Assembly (NCBI RefSeq): GCF_002161215.1
Contig: NZ_NFMB01000004.1
Span: forward strand, 372,001-436,000
From: Flavonifractor sp. An10
GTDB taxonomy: Bacteria > Bacillota > Clostridia > Oscillospirales > Oscillospiraceae
Direction of reading: 5' to 3'
DNA: 64,000 nt
Position numbers and translations under genes: made by a program. Below are positions 1 through 8,519 of this stretch, in pieces (position 1 is the first letter of the stretch; each line of letters begins with the position of its first letter). Below the pieces are notes generated by a model that had not been told where the DNA came from, did no database searches, and worked only from the letters and a program-made list of their open reading frames with translations.

Positions 1-2950
1 CGTTGAGGGGCACATTCTGGAAGGTCACCGTCTTGTCCTTGCCGCCGGTGATGTAGAGCTCCTGGGTGGCGGGTTCCTTGATGGTGAATCCGGGGGCGGG
101 CTCCAGCTCCGTCACCTTGTACCAGCCGTCCCGCAGGCCCTCCAGAACGATCTGACCGTTGGCGTCGGTGAAGTGGGTGCCCAGGTCGTTGAGCTCGCCG
201 GTGTCGGTGTCATTGCTGCCGTACCATACCTGGAACTTGGCCCCCTGGATGGGGCTGCCGGTGATGCTGTCCACCTTCTGGATGGTGAGGGTGGGCTTTT
301 TGTGGTTCTCAAAGTAGACGGTGTGGTTCCGGTTGGGGTAGAGGGTCACCAGCTGGCTGGGGGCGTCCAGCAGATAGGGGGAGGGCACGGATTGCTCCGT
401 GATCTCATATACCCCGGGCAGCAGATTCTCCAGGGTGGCCGTGCCGTCTTCCCCTGTCTTAATTTCATCCACGCTGTGGCCGTCCGCCGCCTCCACCAGG
501 AATACGGTGTCCGGCACAGGCTCCCCGGTGTCCGCGTCCCGCTTCACTACCGTCAGGTTGGGCCGGATGTCGTTCTCCAGAATGATGGTGGAGGTCTTGC
601 CGGGGAACAGCTCCACATGGCGCTCCACCGGGTCGATGATGTGGTCCGAAACCGTATCCAGCTCCTTGACCGAGTACACCCCCGGCTCCAGCCCGGAGAT
701 CAGGATTTCGCCGTTCTCATCGGTGGTGCGGTCCAGATACCGGCTGCCGTCTTCAATTTTAGCGATACGGAAGGTCACGCCGGCCAGCCGGGAACCGTCC
801 GCGCTCAGCTTGATGAGGTGCAGGGAGGGTTTCACAGAGTTGGTGAACACGAACCGGGCCGTCTGGTTGGCCTCCAGCTGGATGATCCGCTGGGCCTCGT
901 CGATGATGTAGCCGGGGCATTCCAGCTCGGTGACCACATAGGCCCCGGTGGGCAGCTCGGACAGGTCGATCTCTCCGTTCTGGTCGGTGGTGAACTCCGC
1001 CGGGCCCCAGGAACCGTCCACCGCCTCAATGCGGAACCTGGCGTTGGGGATCACCTTGGACGGGTCGGCGCTGTCCACCTTGACCAGCCAGATGCCGGGC
1101 TTCTGGTCGTTGAAGAAGTACAATTCCTTGATGCCGTCCCCGGCTTTCAGCTCGATCTCCTGGGGAGTGGAGTCCACCAGATGTCCGCTGTCCCCGGTGT
1201 CCACCTCCTGCACCCGATAGGTGCCGGGCTGGCAATCGGTGAGCAGGATTTCGCCCAGGGCATCGGTTTCGTAATCGCCCAACAATACACTATCCCGCCA
1301 GATGCGGAACGTGACGCCGGACATGGTTTCATGGCTCAAACGGTCGTATTTGATGATCTTCAGGCCGGGCAGGGCCTCGTTCTTCAGGGTGTAGGTGACG
1401 CACTCCCCGGCGACGACGGTGGTGGTATAGGTCTGGGGATCCCGTTCCCAGCCCTCCGGGGCGGACAGCTCAACAATCTCATAAGCTCCGGGTTTCAGCT
1501 CCGTGAAGGTATAGGAACCGCCGGTGGCCGTCTCGCCGGTGTAGACGGCGCCGCTCTCGATGTGCTTGATCTGGATCCGGGCCCCGGCCAGGCTGGCGCC
1601 GGTTGCCGCATCCACCTTGATCACACGCAGATCGCCGTAGGGTTCATTTTCAAAATCCACTTCGGCCACCTCACCATAGCGGACGGTGACCTGCTTGACC
1701 GGCTCCTCGCCCAGCAGATGGTACTCCGGGGGCACCCGCTCATAGATGGTGTAATTACCCACCTCGGTGAGGGGGATGGTGATGGATCCGGACTCCGGCG
1801 TGGTGTAGACGCCGATGGTGTCGCCGTCCGGGCCCACCACCTCGAAGGTGGCGCCGGAGAGGGTGACAGTAGTGCCCGTCTCATACTTGGTGATCTTCAG
1901 GGCGGTGTTCTTAGGCTCGGGATCGGGTTCATCCGGCTCCGGCGTGTCTGAGTAGTTGGAGATGGCGTTGCGGAGCAGGCTGGTCTTGGGGTCTGTGTCA
2001 CACAGGTAGCTCTGGAGATTGCCGTACTGGTCTACCTCCTGGCACAGGGCGTAGAACACCACGTACTGGTACACGTCGGCGGAGAGAGTGAGCTGGACGC
2101 TGCCGGTCTGGCCCGCCACGCTGTCCTCGGGGTAGAGCACCTTGAAGGTGCCCTTATAGCCGCTGCCGGTATTGGAGACCGTGACCTGGGTGATGTCCTG
2201 ATTATTTTCGTCCACGATGCGGGCGCCCTCCGGCACATCGGCCCCCTCCTGGAAGGATACATTGACCGCCAGGCCGTCTACCCAGGTGGGGGAGGTGACG
2301 GTAAACACCTGCTGGCGGTAGGCCGCCCCGTCAATAGTGACGGGGTAGGCTGTCTCCTGATCCGGGGAGGTGGTGAGCTGGGGGTCTGCCACGCTGGTCC
2401 ACCGGGTGCCCTCCGTGTAGATTTTGACGGCGGCGTTTAGAATGTTCTCCCCAATCTCCCGCTCTGTACCGGTGAGGCCGGGGGCCACAGTGACGGCGCT
2501 GATATCCCACTCGGGGATGAGGTAACACCACAGCGCGATCTTGCCGGCGTAAAACGCCTGATACTTGTTGGCTACCCCTAGTTCCGCCAGGGAGCGGTGG
2601 GGATACATGTTGGCAACCAGGCCCACCACCTTGGGGTCTGAGGCTTTTTCCTCCGCCAGGTAGCGGATGCTTTCTCCCTCATTCACGGTCTGGGGCACGC
2701 CGTACTGGTTGGGATTGACGCAGTACGCTGGGATTTCTTGGGTCTCCCCGGCGCTGTTCTCATAGAGGAAATAGGTATAGGATTGGGTCTGTACCTTTCC
2801 ATTGACGGCCAGGTACTTCATGGAGTAGCCGCCGTCATAGATGTTGACCTCACCCAGGGCCTCCTCCGGGGTGGAGGCCGCGCCCGCCGGCAGAACCAGC
2901 AGAGACAGCGCCACCGCCAGGGTGAGTATCAGGCTGATAATCCGTTTCAT
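1..2950 (-). CDS. Thioester/CnaB-repeat surface adhesin (SpaA-like), 3' end outside window
   Basis: Secreted wall adhesin. A signal peptide (MKRIISLILTLAVALSLLVLPAGAA) is followed by a thioester-type domain: YCV with Cys77, then the KYQAF motif some 70 residues later, the Cys/Gln pair expected to form an internal thioester in Gram-positive adhesins. From about residue 330 at least seven CnaB/SpaA-type repeats follow, each opening with a Lys strand (LKITKYE, LRVIKVD, LKIIKYD, IWLVKVD, LHLIKL, LTVVKRD, LTIQKVD) and closing with a Glu strand (YTIYE, YEIVE, YRVQE, YVVTE, YSVKE, YEITE, YKVTE), so self-formed isopeptide bonds are expected. AAGGAGG precedes the ATG. The reading frame stays open to base 1, so the C-terminal sorting signal is not visible. 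It is the last gene of a surface module with a sortase, which is presumably its anchoring enzyme (inference). Confidence 0.85.
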   Translation of the reverse strand, partial: MKRIISLILTLAVALSLLVLPAGAASTPEEALGEVNIYDGGYSMKYLAVNGKVQTQSYTYFLYENSAGETQEIPAYCVNPNQYGVPQTVNEGESIRYLAEEKASDPKVVGLVANMYPHRSLAELGVANKYQAFYAGKIALWCYLIPEWDISAVTVAPGLTGTEREIGENILNAAVKIYTEGTRWTSVADPQLTTSPDQETAYPVTIDGAAYRQQVFTVTSPTWVDGLAVNVSFQEGADVPEGARIVDENNQDITQVTVSNTGSGYKGTFKVLYPEDSVAGQTGSVQLTLSADVYQYVVFYALCQEVDQYGNLQSYLCDTDPKTSLLRNAISNYSDTPEPDEPDPEPKNTALKITKYETGTTVTLSGATFEVVGPDGDTIGVYTTPESGSITIPLTEVGNYTIYERVPPEYHLLGEEPVKQVTVRYGEVAEVDFENEPYGDLRVIKVDAATGASLAGARIQIKHIESGAVYTGETATGGSYTFTELKPGAYEIVELSAPEGWERDPQTYTTTVVAGECVTYTLKNEALPGLKIIKYDRLSHETMSGVTFRIWRDSVLLGDYETDALGEILLTDCQPGTYRVQEVDTGDSGHLVDSTPQEIELKAGDGIKELYFFNDQKPGIWLVKVDSADPSKVIPNARFRIEAVDGSWGPAEFTTDQNGEIDLSELPTGAYVVTELECPGYIIDEAQRIIQLEANQTARFVFTNSVKPSLHLIKLSADGSRLAGVTFRIAKIEDGSRYLDRTTDENGEILISGLEPGVYSVKELDTVSDHIIDPVERHVELFPGKTSTIILENDIRPNLTVVKRDADTGEPVPDTVFLVEAADGHSVDEIKTGEDGTATLENLLPGVYEITEQSVPSPYLLDAPSQLVTLYPNRNHTVYFENHKKPTLTIQKVDSITGSPIQGAKFQVWYGSNDTDTGELNDLGTHFTDANGQIVLEGLRDGWYKVTELEPAPGFTIKEPATQELYITGGKDKTVTFQNVPLN

Positions 2951-3024
2951 AGTCAAGAATTCCTCCTTAACAAAAAAGCGGGAGGCTGTTCGCCTCCCGC
3001 CGGCCTGAGCAGGACGTAATCCTG

Positions 3025-3828
3025 TTACGTCCCTCTGATATTGTACTCTGTATAAAGGTATTTTCCGTTGTGGTACACGTCCCAGGCTTCCACCTCAAAC
3101 TGGGCCCCCGGCGCGGAACAGAACACCTGGGTGAGCTGATCCTCCTGCCAGGGCCAGAACATCTGCACCGTGTTCTGCTCCGTGATGCCAAGCCGGAGAT
3201 TCAGGGGTTCTGTGCGGCCGGCTGCGGCGTTGTAGATGGTGTACTCCATCCGCCGCGTCTCATAGAGGTTTCGGATGTGCAGGTTGTCCCCATACTCACT
3301 TTGAAACCGGCGCACCTCTGCCTTCGGCAGCTCCAGCTCCGGGAAGCGTGTCTGGTCATAGATGGGCAGGGGCTCCGGTTCCTCCCACAGCCGCATGTCC
3401 GTGATCTCATAGACAGTGCCGTCGTCGCACAGCACTTGGTCGCCCTCCTGTAACCGGAGGGGCTCGTCCGTCTGCGGGATAGTGACCACCCCGGAGGGGG
3501 TGGATGCCGTGGCTTCCTCTGTGTAAGGGGAGCTGGTGTCTACCAGGACGCGGTTGGTGCTCTGGTCATACTCCACACCGAAGTCCACCGCCCGGCCGAT
3601 GTCCCGGAGCTGCACATAGTTGTGCCCATTGATGACGTATGCCTCCAGATCCACCTGCTCCCCGTCCACATAGAAGGTCTGGGTGCTGGGGGATGCGGTA
3701 ACGGCGGTCAACGCCGCTGATGTGGCCACTGCCGCCGATGCGGCCACCGCTGCCGTCGCGGGCCCCCCCAGGGCCGCACCTATCAGAACACTTGCCAATA
3801 CTGCTGGGATGAGTTGTTTCCCTTTCAT
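3025..3828 (-). CDS. Secreted protein with copper-amine-oxidase-type stalk domain
   Basis: Exported 267-residue protein. The N-terminus MKGKQLIPAVLASVLIGAAL is a signal peptide followed by an Ala/Thr-rich stretch. Residues about 48-95 (TFYVDGEQVDLEAYVINGHNYVQLRDIGRAV, then VEYDQSTNRVLVDT) match the stalk domain historically called copper amine oxidase N-terminal domain, a short beta repeat common in clostridial surface proteins with no enzymatic role. The rest is unrecognised. The ATG at 3828 is chosen because AAGGAGG lies just upstream and the longer reading frame would begin before the signal peptide. It lies between the sortase and adhesin genes of the mobile element; its role there is unknown, perhaps cell-wall association. 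Confidence 0.75.
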   Translation of the reverse strand: MKGKQLIPAVLASVLIGAALGGPATAAVAASAAVATSAALTAVTASPSTQTFYVDGEQVDLEAYVINGHNYVQLRDIGRAVDFGVEYDQSTNRVLVDTSSPYTEEATASTPSGVVTIPQTDEPLRLQEGDQVLCDDGTVYEITDMRLWEEPEPLPIYDQTRFPELELPKAEVRRFQSEYGDNLHIRNLYETRRMEYTIYNAAAGRTEPLNLRLGITEQNTVQMFWPWQEDQLTQVFCSAPGAQFEVEAWDVYHNGKYLYTEYNIRGT

Positions 3829-3958
3829 GCTGTTGGCCTCCTTCTTTTCTCCGCTGCTTTGGAATTCCTTGCAGCAACAACATACCGGAAACCAGGGGCA
3901 AAGTCTACGGCAAAGAACTGCTCCGGGCGTAGAAAAGGAGGCCGCCAAACGAAGCAGA

Positions 3959-4762
3959 TTACACAACCTCTACCGCCTGCACCTGCCAGCGGTATTCCCG
4001 CTGGTTGCGCACACAGGTGTAGAGGGTGAGCATGTTCTCTGTGGAGGGGGCGGTGCCGCTGGTGTCGGTCTCCTTGACCTTTTCCACCGAGGTGACCTCG
4101 TAGGTGCGGGTACCCAGCTTAGTGATCCAGGTGATGGTATCTCCACGCTCCAGGGTGTGGAGGTCCCCGAAGTCATCCCGCACGCCCCGGTTATGGCCAG
4201 CGATGCTCACGTTACCATCCCAGATGCTGGTGCCCTCGAAGTGGCCGGCGCCCTTCATTAAGGTGCTGCTGTCCGTGCCCTCATAGACCCGCACACTCAG
4301 ATCAATGGCGGGGATTTTCAATGTTCCCAGGTGTCCGCTTGCGTAGTAGAGGTCTGAGGTCACCGGGGTATAGCCCAGTGTGGTGGATTCCGTCTCCTGT
4401 TCGGGTTCCGTGGGGAGGGCAGTGGAAGAATCCACAGAGGGCGGGAACACGATGGGCATCCCGCTGCCGCTGATGGTGCCCACCGCCATGCCCTCCGGGG
4501 CCAGGTTGGGTGTGAGCCAGGTTCCGGTGTTGAGGGTGTCCGCGCTGGCGCTGCCGAAGCCCGGCGGAATGAGGGCGGCATTCTTGCTGATGTCCTCGTT
4601 TTTCAGGGCCCCGCCGTCTGCCGTGTGTACCACCTCCACCGAGGTGGGCTTGCCGTAGTCCGGCCCGTCCGGGGCGTCAATGGCGTAATCCAACGCTCCC
4701 GCCGGAGTGGCCAGGGCCGCCGCCAGGCAGGCGGCCAGGCACAGGGTGGTCAGCTTCTTCAT
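3959..4762 (-). CDS. Sortase, class D-like
   Basis: Membrane-bound cysteine transpeptidase that cleaves an LPXTG-like signal and links proteins to peptidoglycan. The 267-residue protein has an N-terminal signal/anchor (MKKLTTLCLAACLAAALATPAGA), a long linker, and a C-terminal sortase fold with His190 in SIAGHNRG, Cys250 in LTLYTC and Arg258 in REYRW, the complete catalytic triad. Length and single N-terminal hydrophobic segment fit class D or E rather than class B. The start overlaps the stop of the upstream surface gene (ATGA). Its likely substrate is the CnaB adhesin two genes downstream, whose C-terminus is not in the window. Confidence 0.85.
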   Translation of the reverse strand: MKKLTTLCLAACLAAALATPAGALDYAIDAPDGPDYGKPTSVEVVHTADGGALKNEDISKNAALIPPGFGSASADTLNTGTWLTPNLAPEGMAVGTISGSGMPIVFPPSVDSSTALPTEPEQETESTTLGYTPVTSDLYYASGHLGTLKIPAIDLSVRVYEGTDSSTLMKGAGHFEGTSIWDGNVSIAGHNRGVRDDFGDLHTLERGDTITWITKLGTRTYEVTSVEKVKETDTSGTAPSTENMLTLYTCVRNQREYRWQVQAVEVV

Positions 4763-5673
4763 TCTATCTCCTCCTTGGATTCCCGGCGCCGCTTGACGAA
4801 CAGGCAGGCGCCGATCACGCCGCCCACGGCAAACACCACGCCCAGGGGGAGCAGGATGGCCGCCCAGTTAAACTGGGCCAGGCCGTCCCCAAGCTCCTCC
4901 ACGGGTACGACGGGTTCCAGTGGCTCTCCCTCAAAGATGGCCACGTAGCGCACCCGGTTCAGGGCGATGCGGCTGACGGTGCCGGTGTAGTCCGCTGTGA
5001 CGGTATAGCCGGTGACATAGCTGCTGGTGGCGGTGCCGGTGTAGGTGGCCACGGCGGTGTAGCGGTCTCCCAGGTTGTAGCCGGCCACGCTGGCGGTGTT
5101 GTCCGTCCGCCAGTCGATGTCCTGGAGGGTGAGGGTACGCCCGTCCTCCTCGATGCTCTTGGGGATGTTGGCGGTGTCCTGGCTGGCCAGGTTGGGATAG
5201 GATCGGGTGGCGGACACCTCCCGGGTGGAGCTGCCGTAGCCCGCCGCCTCCACCTGGACGGTGTCCAGCTGGAGGGTCAGGGTGCCGGACAGGCCGTCCT
5301 CCGTGACGAACTCCTTCTCTTGGGGCAACAAGGCCAGGACGGACTCCATGTCCTTGTTCTTGCTCTGGACGGAGACGGTCTCAGTGTGGGCCCGGCTCTC
5401 ATGCTCCGGCAGCTCCTGCTGGAGCAGGTCCGTCAGGGTGTAGTGGAAGCCGTCCTGCTCGAAGTCAGACCGGGGGATGCCGGCGGGATCCTGCTCCGGG
5501 GAGAGGTCATAGACCTTGCGGATCTCTGTGCCGTCCTCACTGCGGGTGACGGAGGTGGGGTAGCAGACCTGCACCTCGGGGGCTGCGGGGAAGGGCTCCG
5601 CCGCCAGGGCGGTGGGGAGCAGCGCCGCGGCCATGAGCAGACCGGCGGCGCATCTCAAGATGGTGCGTTTCAC
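4759..5673 (-). CDS. Surface protein with signal peptide and C-terminal membrane anchor
   Basis: Unrecognised 304-residue extracellular protein. A cleavable signal (KRTILRCAAGLLMAAALLPTALAAEP) is followed by about 230 residues rich in Thr and Ser, then a transmembrane helix (AAILLPLGVVFAVGGVIGACLF) and a basic tail (VKRRRESKEEIE), giving an outside-N, inside-C topology. The GTG at 5673 is preferred because AAAAGGAGG lies about 9 bases upstream; an in-frame GTG seven codons earlier has no good site. The stop overlaps the sortase start by four bases, so the two are probably translationally coupled. Similar proteins accompany CnaB adhesins and sortases in Firmicutes conjugative elements. Function unknown. 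Confidence 0.7.
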   Translation of the reverse strand: MKRTILRCAAGLLMAAALLPTALAAEPFPAAPEVQVCYPTSVTRSEDGTEIRKVYDLSPEQDPAGIPRSDFEQDGFHYTLTDLLQQELPEHESRAHTETVSVQSKNKDMESVLALLPQEKEFVTEDGLSGTLTLQLDTVQVEAAGYGSSTREVSATRSYPNLASQDTANIPKSIEEDGRTLTLQDIDWRTDNTASVAGYNLGDRYTAVATYTGTATSSYVTGYTVTADYTGTVSRIALNRVRYVAIFEGEPLEPVVPVEELGDGLAQFNWAAILLPLGVVFAVGGVIGACLFVKRRRESKEEIE

Positions 5674-5690
5674 GGTTGTTTTCCTCCTTT

Positions 5691-6044
5691 TCACATTGAC
5701 ATGCCGCCCATGGAGCCGTCCTGCTTCTGGGCGGGCTGGGCCATCTGACTGATCTCCATCCGGTAGGCGTCCAGCACAGCCTGGTCAAAGGTCTGCCGGA
5801 ACTCTGAGGTGCAGGGGAAGCAGATGTCCCGATACTCCCCATGCACCTGTCGGCTGGGCATAGAGACGAAGGGCCCGTTCTGCCCCGCGCGGATCTGGAT
5901 GCCGCGGATGGCAAAGCAGCCGTTGAGGGTGACGCTGGCGTCCGCCAGCACCGGCCCCTTGGCGGTGGGGCGGTACAGCCGGACATCAATTTCGGTGGGA
6001 AGCTGGGGCCGGGCGGCTGCTTCCTGCTGCGCTTGCTGTTTCAT
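5691..6044 (-). CDS. SpoVG-family protein with added C-terminal tail
   Basis: A 117-residue SpoVG-family protein. Residues 17-95 carry the family pattern: IDVRLYRP, ASVTLNGCFAIRGIQIRAGQNGPFVSMPSR, EYRDICFPCTSEFRQTFDQAVLDAY. Known SpoVG proteins are small site-specific DNA/RNA-binding regulators. Family members normally stop soon after the last helix; here a Gln/Pro-rich linker and the tail GSMGGMSM are added, and the same tail appears on unrelated neighbours. The start lies within the end of the upstream gene (59-base overlap) and is supported by AAAGAAGGA. It probably has a regulatory role in the element (inference). Confidence 0.85.
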   Translation of the reverse strand: MKQQAQQEAAARPQLPTEIDVRLYRPTAKGPVLADASVTLNGCFAIRGIQIRAGQNGPFVSMPSRQVHGEYRDICFPCTSEFRQTFDQAVLDAYRMEISQMAQPAQKQDGSMGGMSM

Positions 6045-6702
6045 GACACATTCCTTCTTTCAAATTTTTATTCTGCTCCAACCGCTCCATGGTGCGCCGG
6101 GCCAGGAGGCGGAACTCCCAGGGCTCCAGCTCCAGGGGGCGGTAGTCGCCTTTGTCCGTGATGCCGTCCGCCCGCACTTTGAGCACCAGGGGCAGGACAG
6201 CGGCAGATTCCTTGAGCGCCGAGTGTGCCAGCCAGCCCTTGCCGGCGATGTACACCCACCGGAGGGCGGAGGCCGGATTGCCGGGGACGTCGGGCCAGAG
6301 GTATTTCCCCGCCAGCTTTTTGCGGCGCTGTTTCTTGTTGGTTGGGATGGGAGCCAGGATTTTGTCCTCCATCTGGTAGCGGAGGCCCAGGGCCTCCACG
6401 CAGGCGCGGACGGCCCGGCGGGCCTCCGGGGTGTCTGCCCAGGCGGGCAGCGGCTCCCCCAGCTCTGAGGCCAGCACGTCCTCCCCGTCTTCATCCTTTG
6501 GAAGCAGGGGCACGCTTTTTACCAGCTCCAGCACGTGGAAGCCGTCCGTCACGCCCAGCACCTTCCGCTTGGTAATAGGGATGCCGCGGTAGTGTGCCAG
6601 GGCCTCCCCCAGTTCCGGGAACTGCCGGATGGTCCAGCCCTTTCGGAGGAAGCCGCCCCGGCCCAGCCGCAGGTCATCCATGGTGTAATAGGCCAGGCTC
6701 AT
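5986..6702 (-). CDS. Conserved element protein of unknown function
   Basis: Unrecognised 238-residue soluble protein with no signal peptide or membrane helix. It has a basic central patch (TNKKQRRKKLAGKYLW, about residues 121-136) that could bind nucleic acid. The ATG overlaps the stop of the upstream AbrB-like gene (ATGA), and its own C-terminal codons overlap the start of the SpoVG-family gene by 59 bases, so it is inside a tightly packed operon. It does not carry the MGGMSM tail. Its last roughly 20 residues come from the region that also encodes the next gene's start and may be poorly conserved. Confidence 0.65.
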   Translation of the reverse strand: MSLAYYTMDDLRLGRGGFLRKGWTIRQFPELGEALAHYRGIPITKRKVLGVTDGFHVLELVKSVPLLPKDEDGEDVLASELGEPLPAWADTPEARRAVRACVEALGLRYQMEDKILAPIPTNKKQRRKKLAGKYLWPDVPGNPASALRWVYIAGKGWLAHSALKESAAVLPLVLKVRADGITDKGDYRPLELEPWEFRLLARRTMERLEQNKNLKEGMCHETASAAGSSRPAPASHRN

Positions 6703-7067
6703 TTGGCATCCCCCTCCCGAATCATCAGAGCGCCCAGCCCATACAGATCCACGCCGCAGTGCTCCAACATGTCCAGGAATTCCGCATCATAGGCCCGGAG
6801 TGCCCTGGGGACTCTTTTGCGCGGCCCAGTCTCTGCCGCCCGGCTGTCCAGGGCGAGGCAGACGAGCATGCCGATGTTCAGGTTGTGGAGCAGCCGGATG
6901 GTTTCCAGCCGTTCCCTGGCAGTGGGCTCCTGCCGGGTAAGCGCCACACAGCCGTGCCCCACATGGAGGGTCAGACGCTCCGCGTCCTCCAGCCCGGAGA
7001 GCTGGAGGGCGGCCCGGGGGACGGCAAGGGTTTTCTTATTTGTGTCGTGGCAGATGGTAAATTTCAT
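6699..7067 (-). CDS. AbrB/SpoVT-like N-domain protein, putative regulator
   Basis: A 122-residue protein. The first 50 residues (MKFTICHDTNKKTLAVPRAALQLSGL...LTLHVGHGCVALTRQEPT) resemble the swapped-hairpin beta fold of AbrB/MazE-type DNA-binding domains: a short strand, a PRAAL turn and helix, then two strands ending in a regulator-like loop. The C-terminal half is helical and unrecognised. ATG at 7067 has GAGG 11 bases upstream; a GTG four codons earlier is the alternative. It overlaps the next gene by ATGA. The AbrB assignment rests only on pattern and is tentative. Confidence 0.5.
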   Translation of the reverse strand: MKFTICHDTNKKTLAVPRAALQLSGLEDAERLTLHVGHGCVALTRQEPTARERLETIRLLHNLNIGMLVCLALDSRAAETGPRKRVPRALRAYDAEFLDMLEHCGVDLYGLGALMIREGDAK

Positions 7068-7088
7068 CTTCTGTTTCACCTCGTATTC

Positions 7089-8102
7089 TCAGTCCTGCGG
7101 CCAGTTCCACACCCGGGGCAGCCGCCCGGTGGGGGCGGACAATATCCGCAGCTCCGGCCGGTCGCTGGACTCCATAGCGGGCAGCTCCAGCAGGGAGAGC
7201 TGGCGGTTGAGCATGGGGCCGGGGTCAAAATTGGTCATGAGCAGCTCGTGGTACGTGGAGTCCTCCTGCCGGGCCATGGGGTTGGGGCGGTCAAAGCCCA
7301 CGATGTAAAAGTCCGGGGCAAAGAGATCCAGGATGTCCGGATGGCTGTTATAGGAGAGCACGATGTGGCTGTCCCGCATTGCCGGGGCGCACAGGCAGTC
7401 GTGGAGCCGGACGTGATCCCGGAGGGCAAAGGAGGGCGCGTACATTTTCTCGGCCTCCAGATAGGGCGGGTCCGCATAGATTACCGCACCGGGCCGGGCG
7501 TACTGCCGAACCACGTCGCAGCAGTCCTTGTTCTCCACCACCACACCCTGCAGAGCGTCCGAGGCATGGCGGAGCAGGCCGAGGAAGCGGCGCAGCTCCA
7601 CGCTCCGGCCGCCGAAGGTCTTGCCGGTAGCGCTGTAGCTGTACCGGATGCTCAGGTAGTAGGCTGCGGCCCGCTGCACGTCCGGCAGGCTGGCCCGGCC
7701 CACCAGGAGCTTCTTGATCTCCTGCCTGTCCATGGGCGGGAAGTAGTCCTCCGCAATCTGGAACTCTTCCTCCAGGTAGTCCTTGGGGTCATACTCATGG
7801 TTGAGGAAGCGGAGCACCAGCTCGAAGTCTGCCCGGGCATGGAGGGGTAGGAAGTTCAGCTCCTTGAGCAGCGCCAGGGGCCGGTCCCGGGCGCTGCGGA
7901 ACAGGTTGGCCAGGTCGGCGTCCATATCGTTGTACACCCGCAGGGGGGCATACCCGGCGCCCAGGCCCAGGGTCACCGCGCCGCTGCCCCCGCAGACCTC
8001 CAGCAGGCGGGGCGCCCTCCTGGGGAGCAGCTGGAAGATGTAGGGGAGCAGGAAGAGCTTCCCGCCCACCCAGGGGAAGAAGGGCTTAGCGATCCGCCCC
8101 AC
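7089..8102 (-). CDS. DNA adenine methylase (D12 class)
   Basis: N6-adenine DNA methyltransferase using S-adenosylmethionine. The N-terminus has the D12-class motif I region (KPFFPWVGGKLFLLP, then LLEVCGGSGAVTLGL) and motif IV DPPY is present in VIYADPPYLEAEKMYAP, with a helical target-recognition insert between them. Length (about 337 residues) is a little above Dam. No restriction nuclease gene is adjacent, so it looks like an orphan methylase protecting element DNA or marking it (inference). The start is uncertain: GTG at 8102 begins the conserved region but its GGGGGAGG abuts it. The start overlaps the end of the winged-helix gene. It lacks the MGGMSM tail. Confidence 0.85.
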   Translation of the reverse strand: MGRIAKPFFPWVGGKLFLLPYIFQLLPRRAPRLLEVCGGSGAVTLGLGAGYAPLRVYNDMDADLANLFRSARDRPLALLKELNFLPLHARADFELVLRFLNHEYDPKDYLEEEFQIAEDYFPPMDRQEIKKLLVGRASLPDVQRAAAYYLSIRYSYSATGKTFGGRSVELRRFLGLLRHASDALQGVVVENKDCCDVVRQYARPGAVIYADPPYLEAEKMYAPSFALRDHVRLHDCLCAPAMRDSHIVLSYNSHPDILDLFAPDFYIVGFDRPNPMARQEDSTYHELLMTNFDPGPMLNRQLSLLELPAMESSDRPELRILSAPTGRLPRVWNWPQD

Positions 8103-8409
8103 CTCCCCCGGACAGGCGGAAGGCCCCCATGGAGCCCTCCAGACCGTGGATGGACGCATCCACGCCGTCCCGCATCCGCCGGAGGTGCCCGATGGTGGCA
8201 ATCACCTCCCAGGCGTTTGCGGGGAAAAAGTAGCCGGTGCGGTCGCTGCAGACGGGGATGCCCTCCACCCGCAGGTTGTGTACCATCTTCCGCAGTTCCG
8301 CCTCGCGGACGCGGAACATCTTTTTCAGCTGCTTACCGCTGATAGCGTTTTCCCGGCCGGGGCAGTGCTTCTTCAGGTAATGCAGAAGTTCTTTTTCTTT
8401 TGCTCTCAT
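8086..8409 (-). CDS. Winged-helix DNA-binding protein
   Basis: A 107-residue protein. Residues 1-62 (LLHYLKKHCPGRENAISGKQLKKMFRVREAELRKMVHNLRVEGIPVCSDRTGYFFP) read as a winged helix: three helices with a recognition helix in REAELRKMVHNLR and a wing ending in GYFF. The rest is short and Gly-rich. It is probably a small regulator or replication-associated DNA-binding protein; such domains are common in phage and conjugative elements. GGAGGAGGACGTC precedes the ATG. Its end overlaps the methylase start by about 17 bases. A terminator lies upstream, so this gene may begin a separate transcript or depend on read-through. Confidence 0.7.
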   Translation of the reverse strand: MRAKEKELLHYLKKHCPGRENAISGKQLKKMFRVREAELRKMVHNLRVEGIPVCSDRTGYFFPANAWEVIATIGHLRRMRDGVDASIHGLEGSMGAFRLSGGGGADR

Positions 8410-8446
8410 GACGTCCTCCTCCGGGCCGCTCTCCCGAAAAAGGGCA

Positions 8447-8490
8447 CAAAAAACAGGGGCCGCTGTCCCCTTCGGGAAAACGGCCCCTGT
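8447..8490 (-). terminator. Intrinsic terminator, minus strand
   Basis: Ten-base arms ACAGGGGCCG (8453-8462) and CGGCCCCTGT (8481-8490) form a hairpin followed on the minus strand by TTTTTTG. It lies after the 133-residue tail-bearing gene and before the winged-helix gene, splitting the element operon in two or acting as an attenuator. Confidence 0.75.
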
Positions 8491-8519
8491 TTCATCATTG
8501 ATACATCGTTTGCCTGGGC

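Noticed and set aside
173-1951. 592-codon plus-strand frame
   Set aside because: Antisense to the CnaB adhesin; its Val/Gly/Leu-rich sequence is a shadow of the repeats and lacks any domain.
7089-8102. A complete restriction-modification system
   Set aside because: Only the methylase is present; no nuclease or specificity gene is adjacent.
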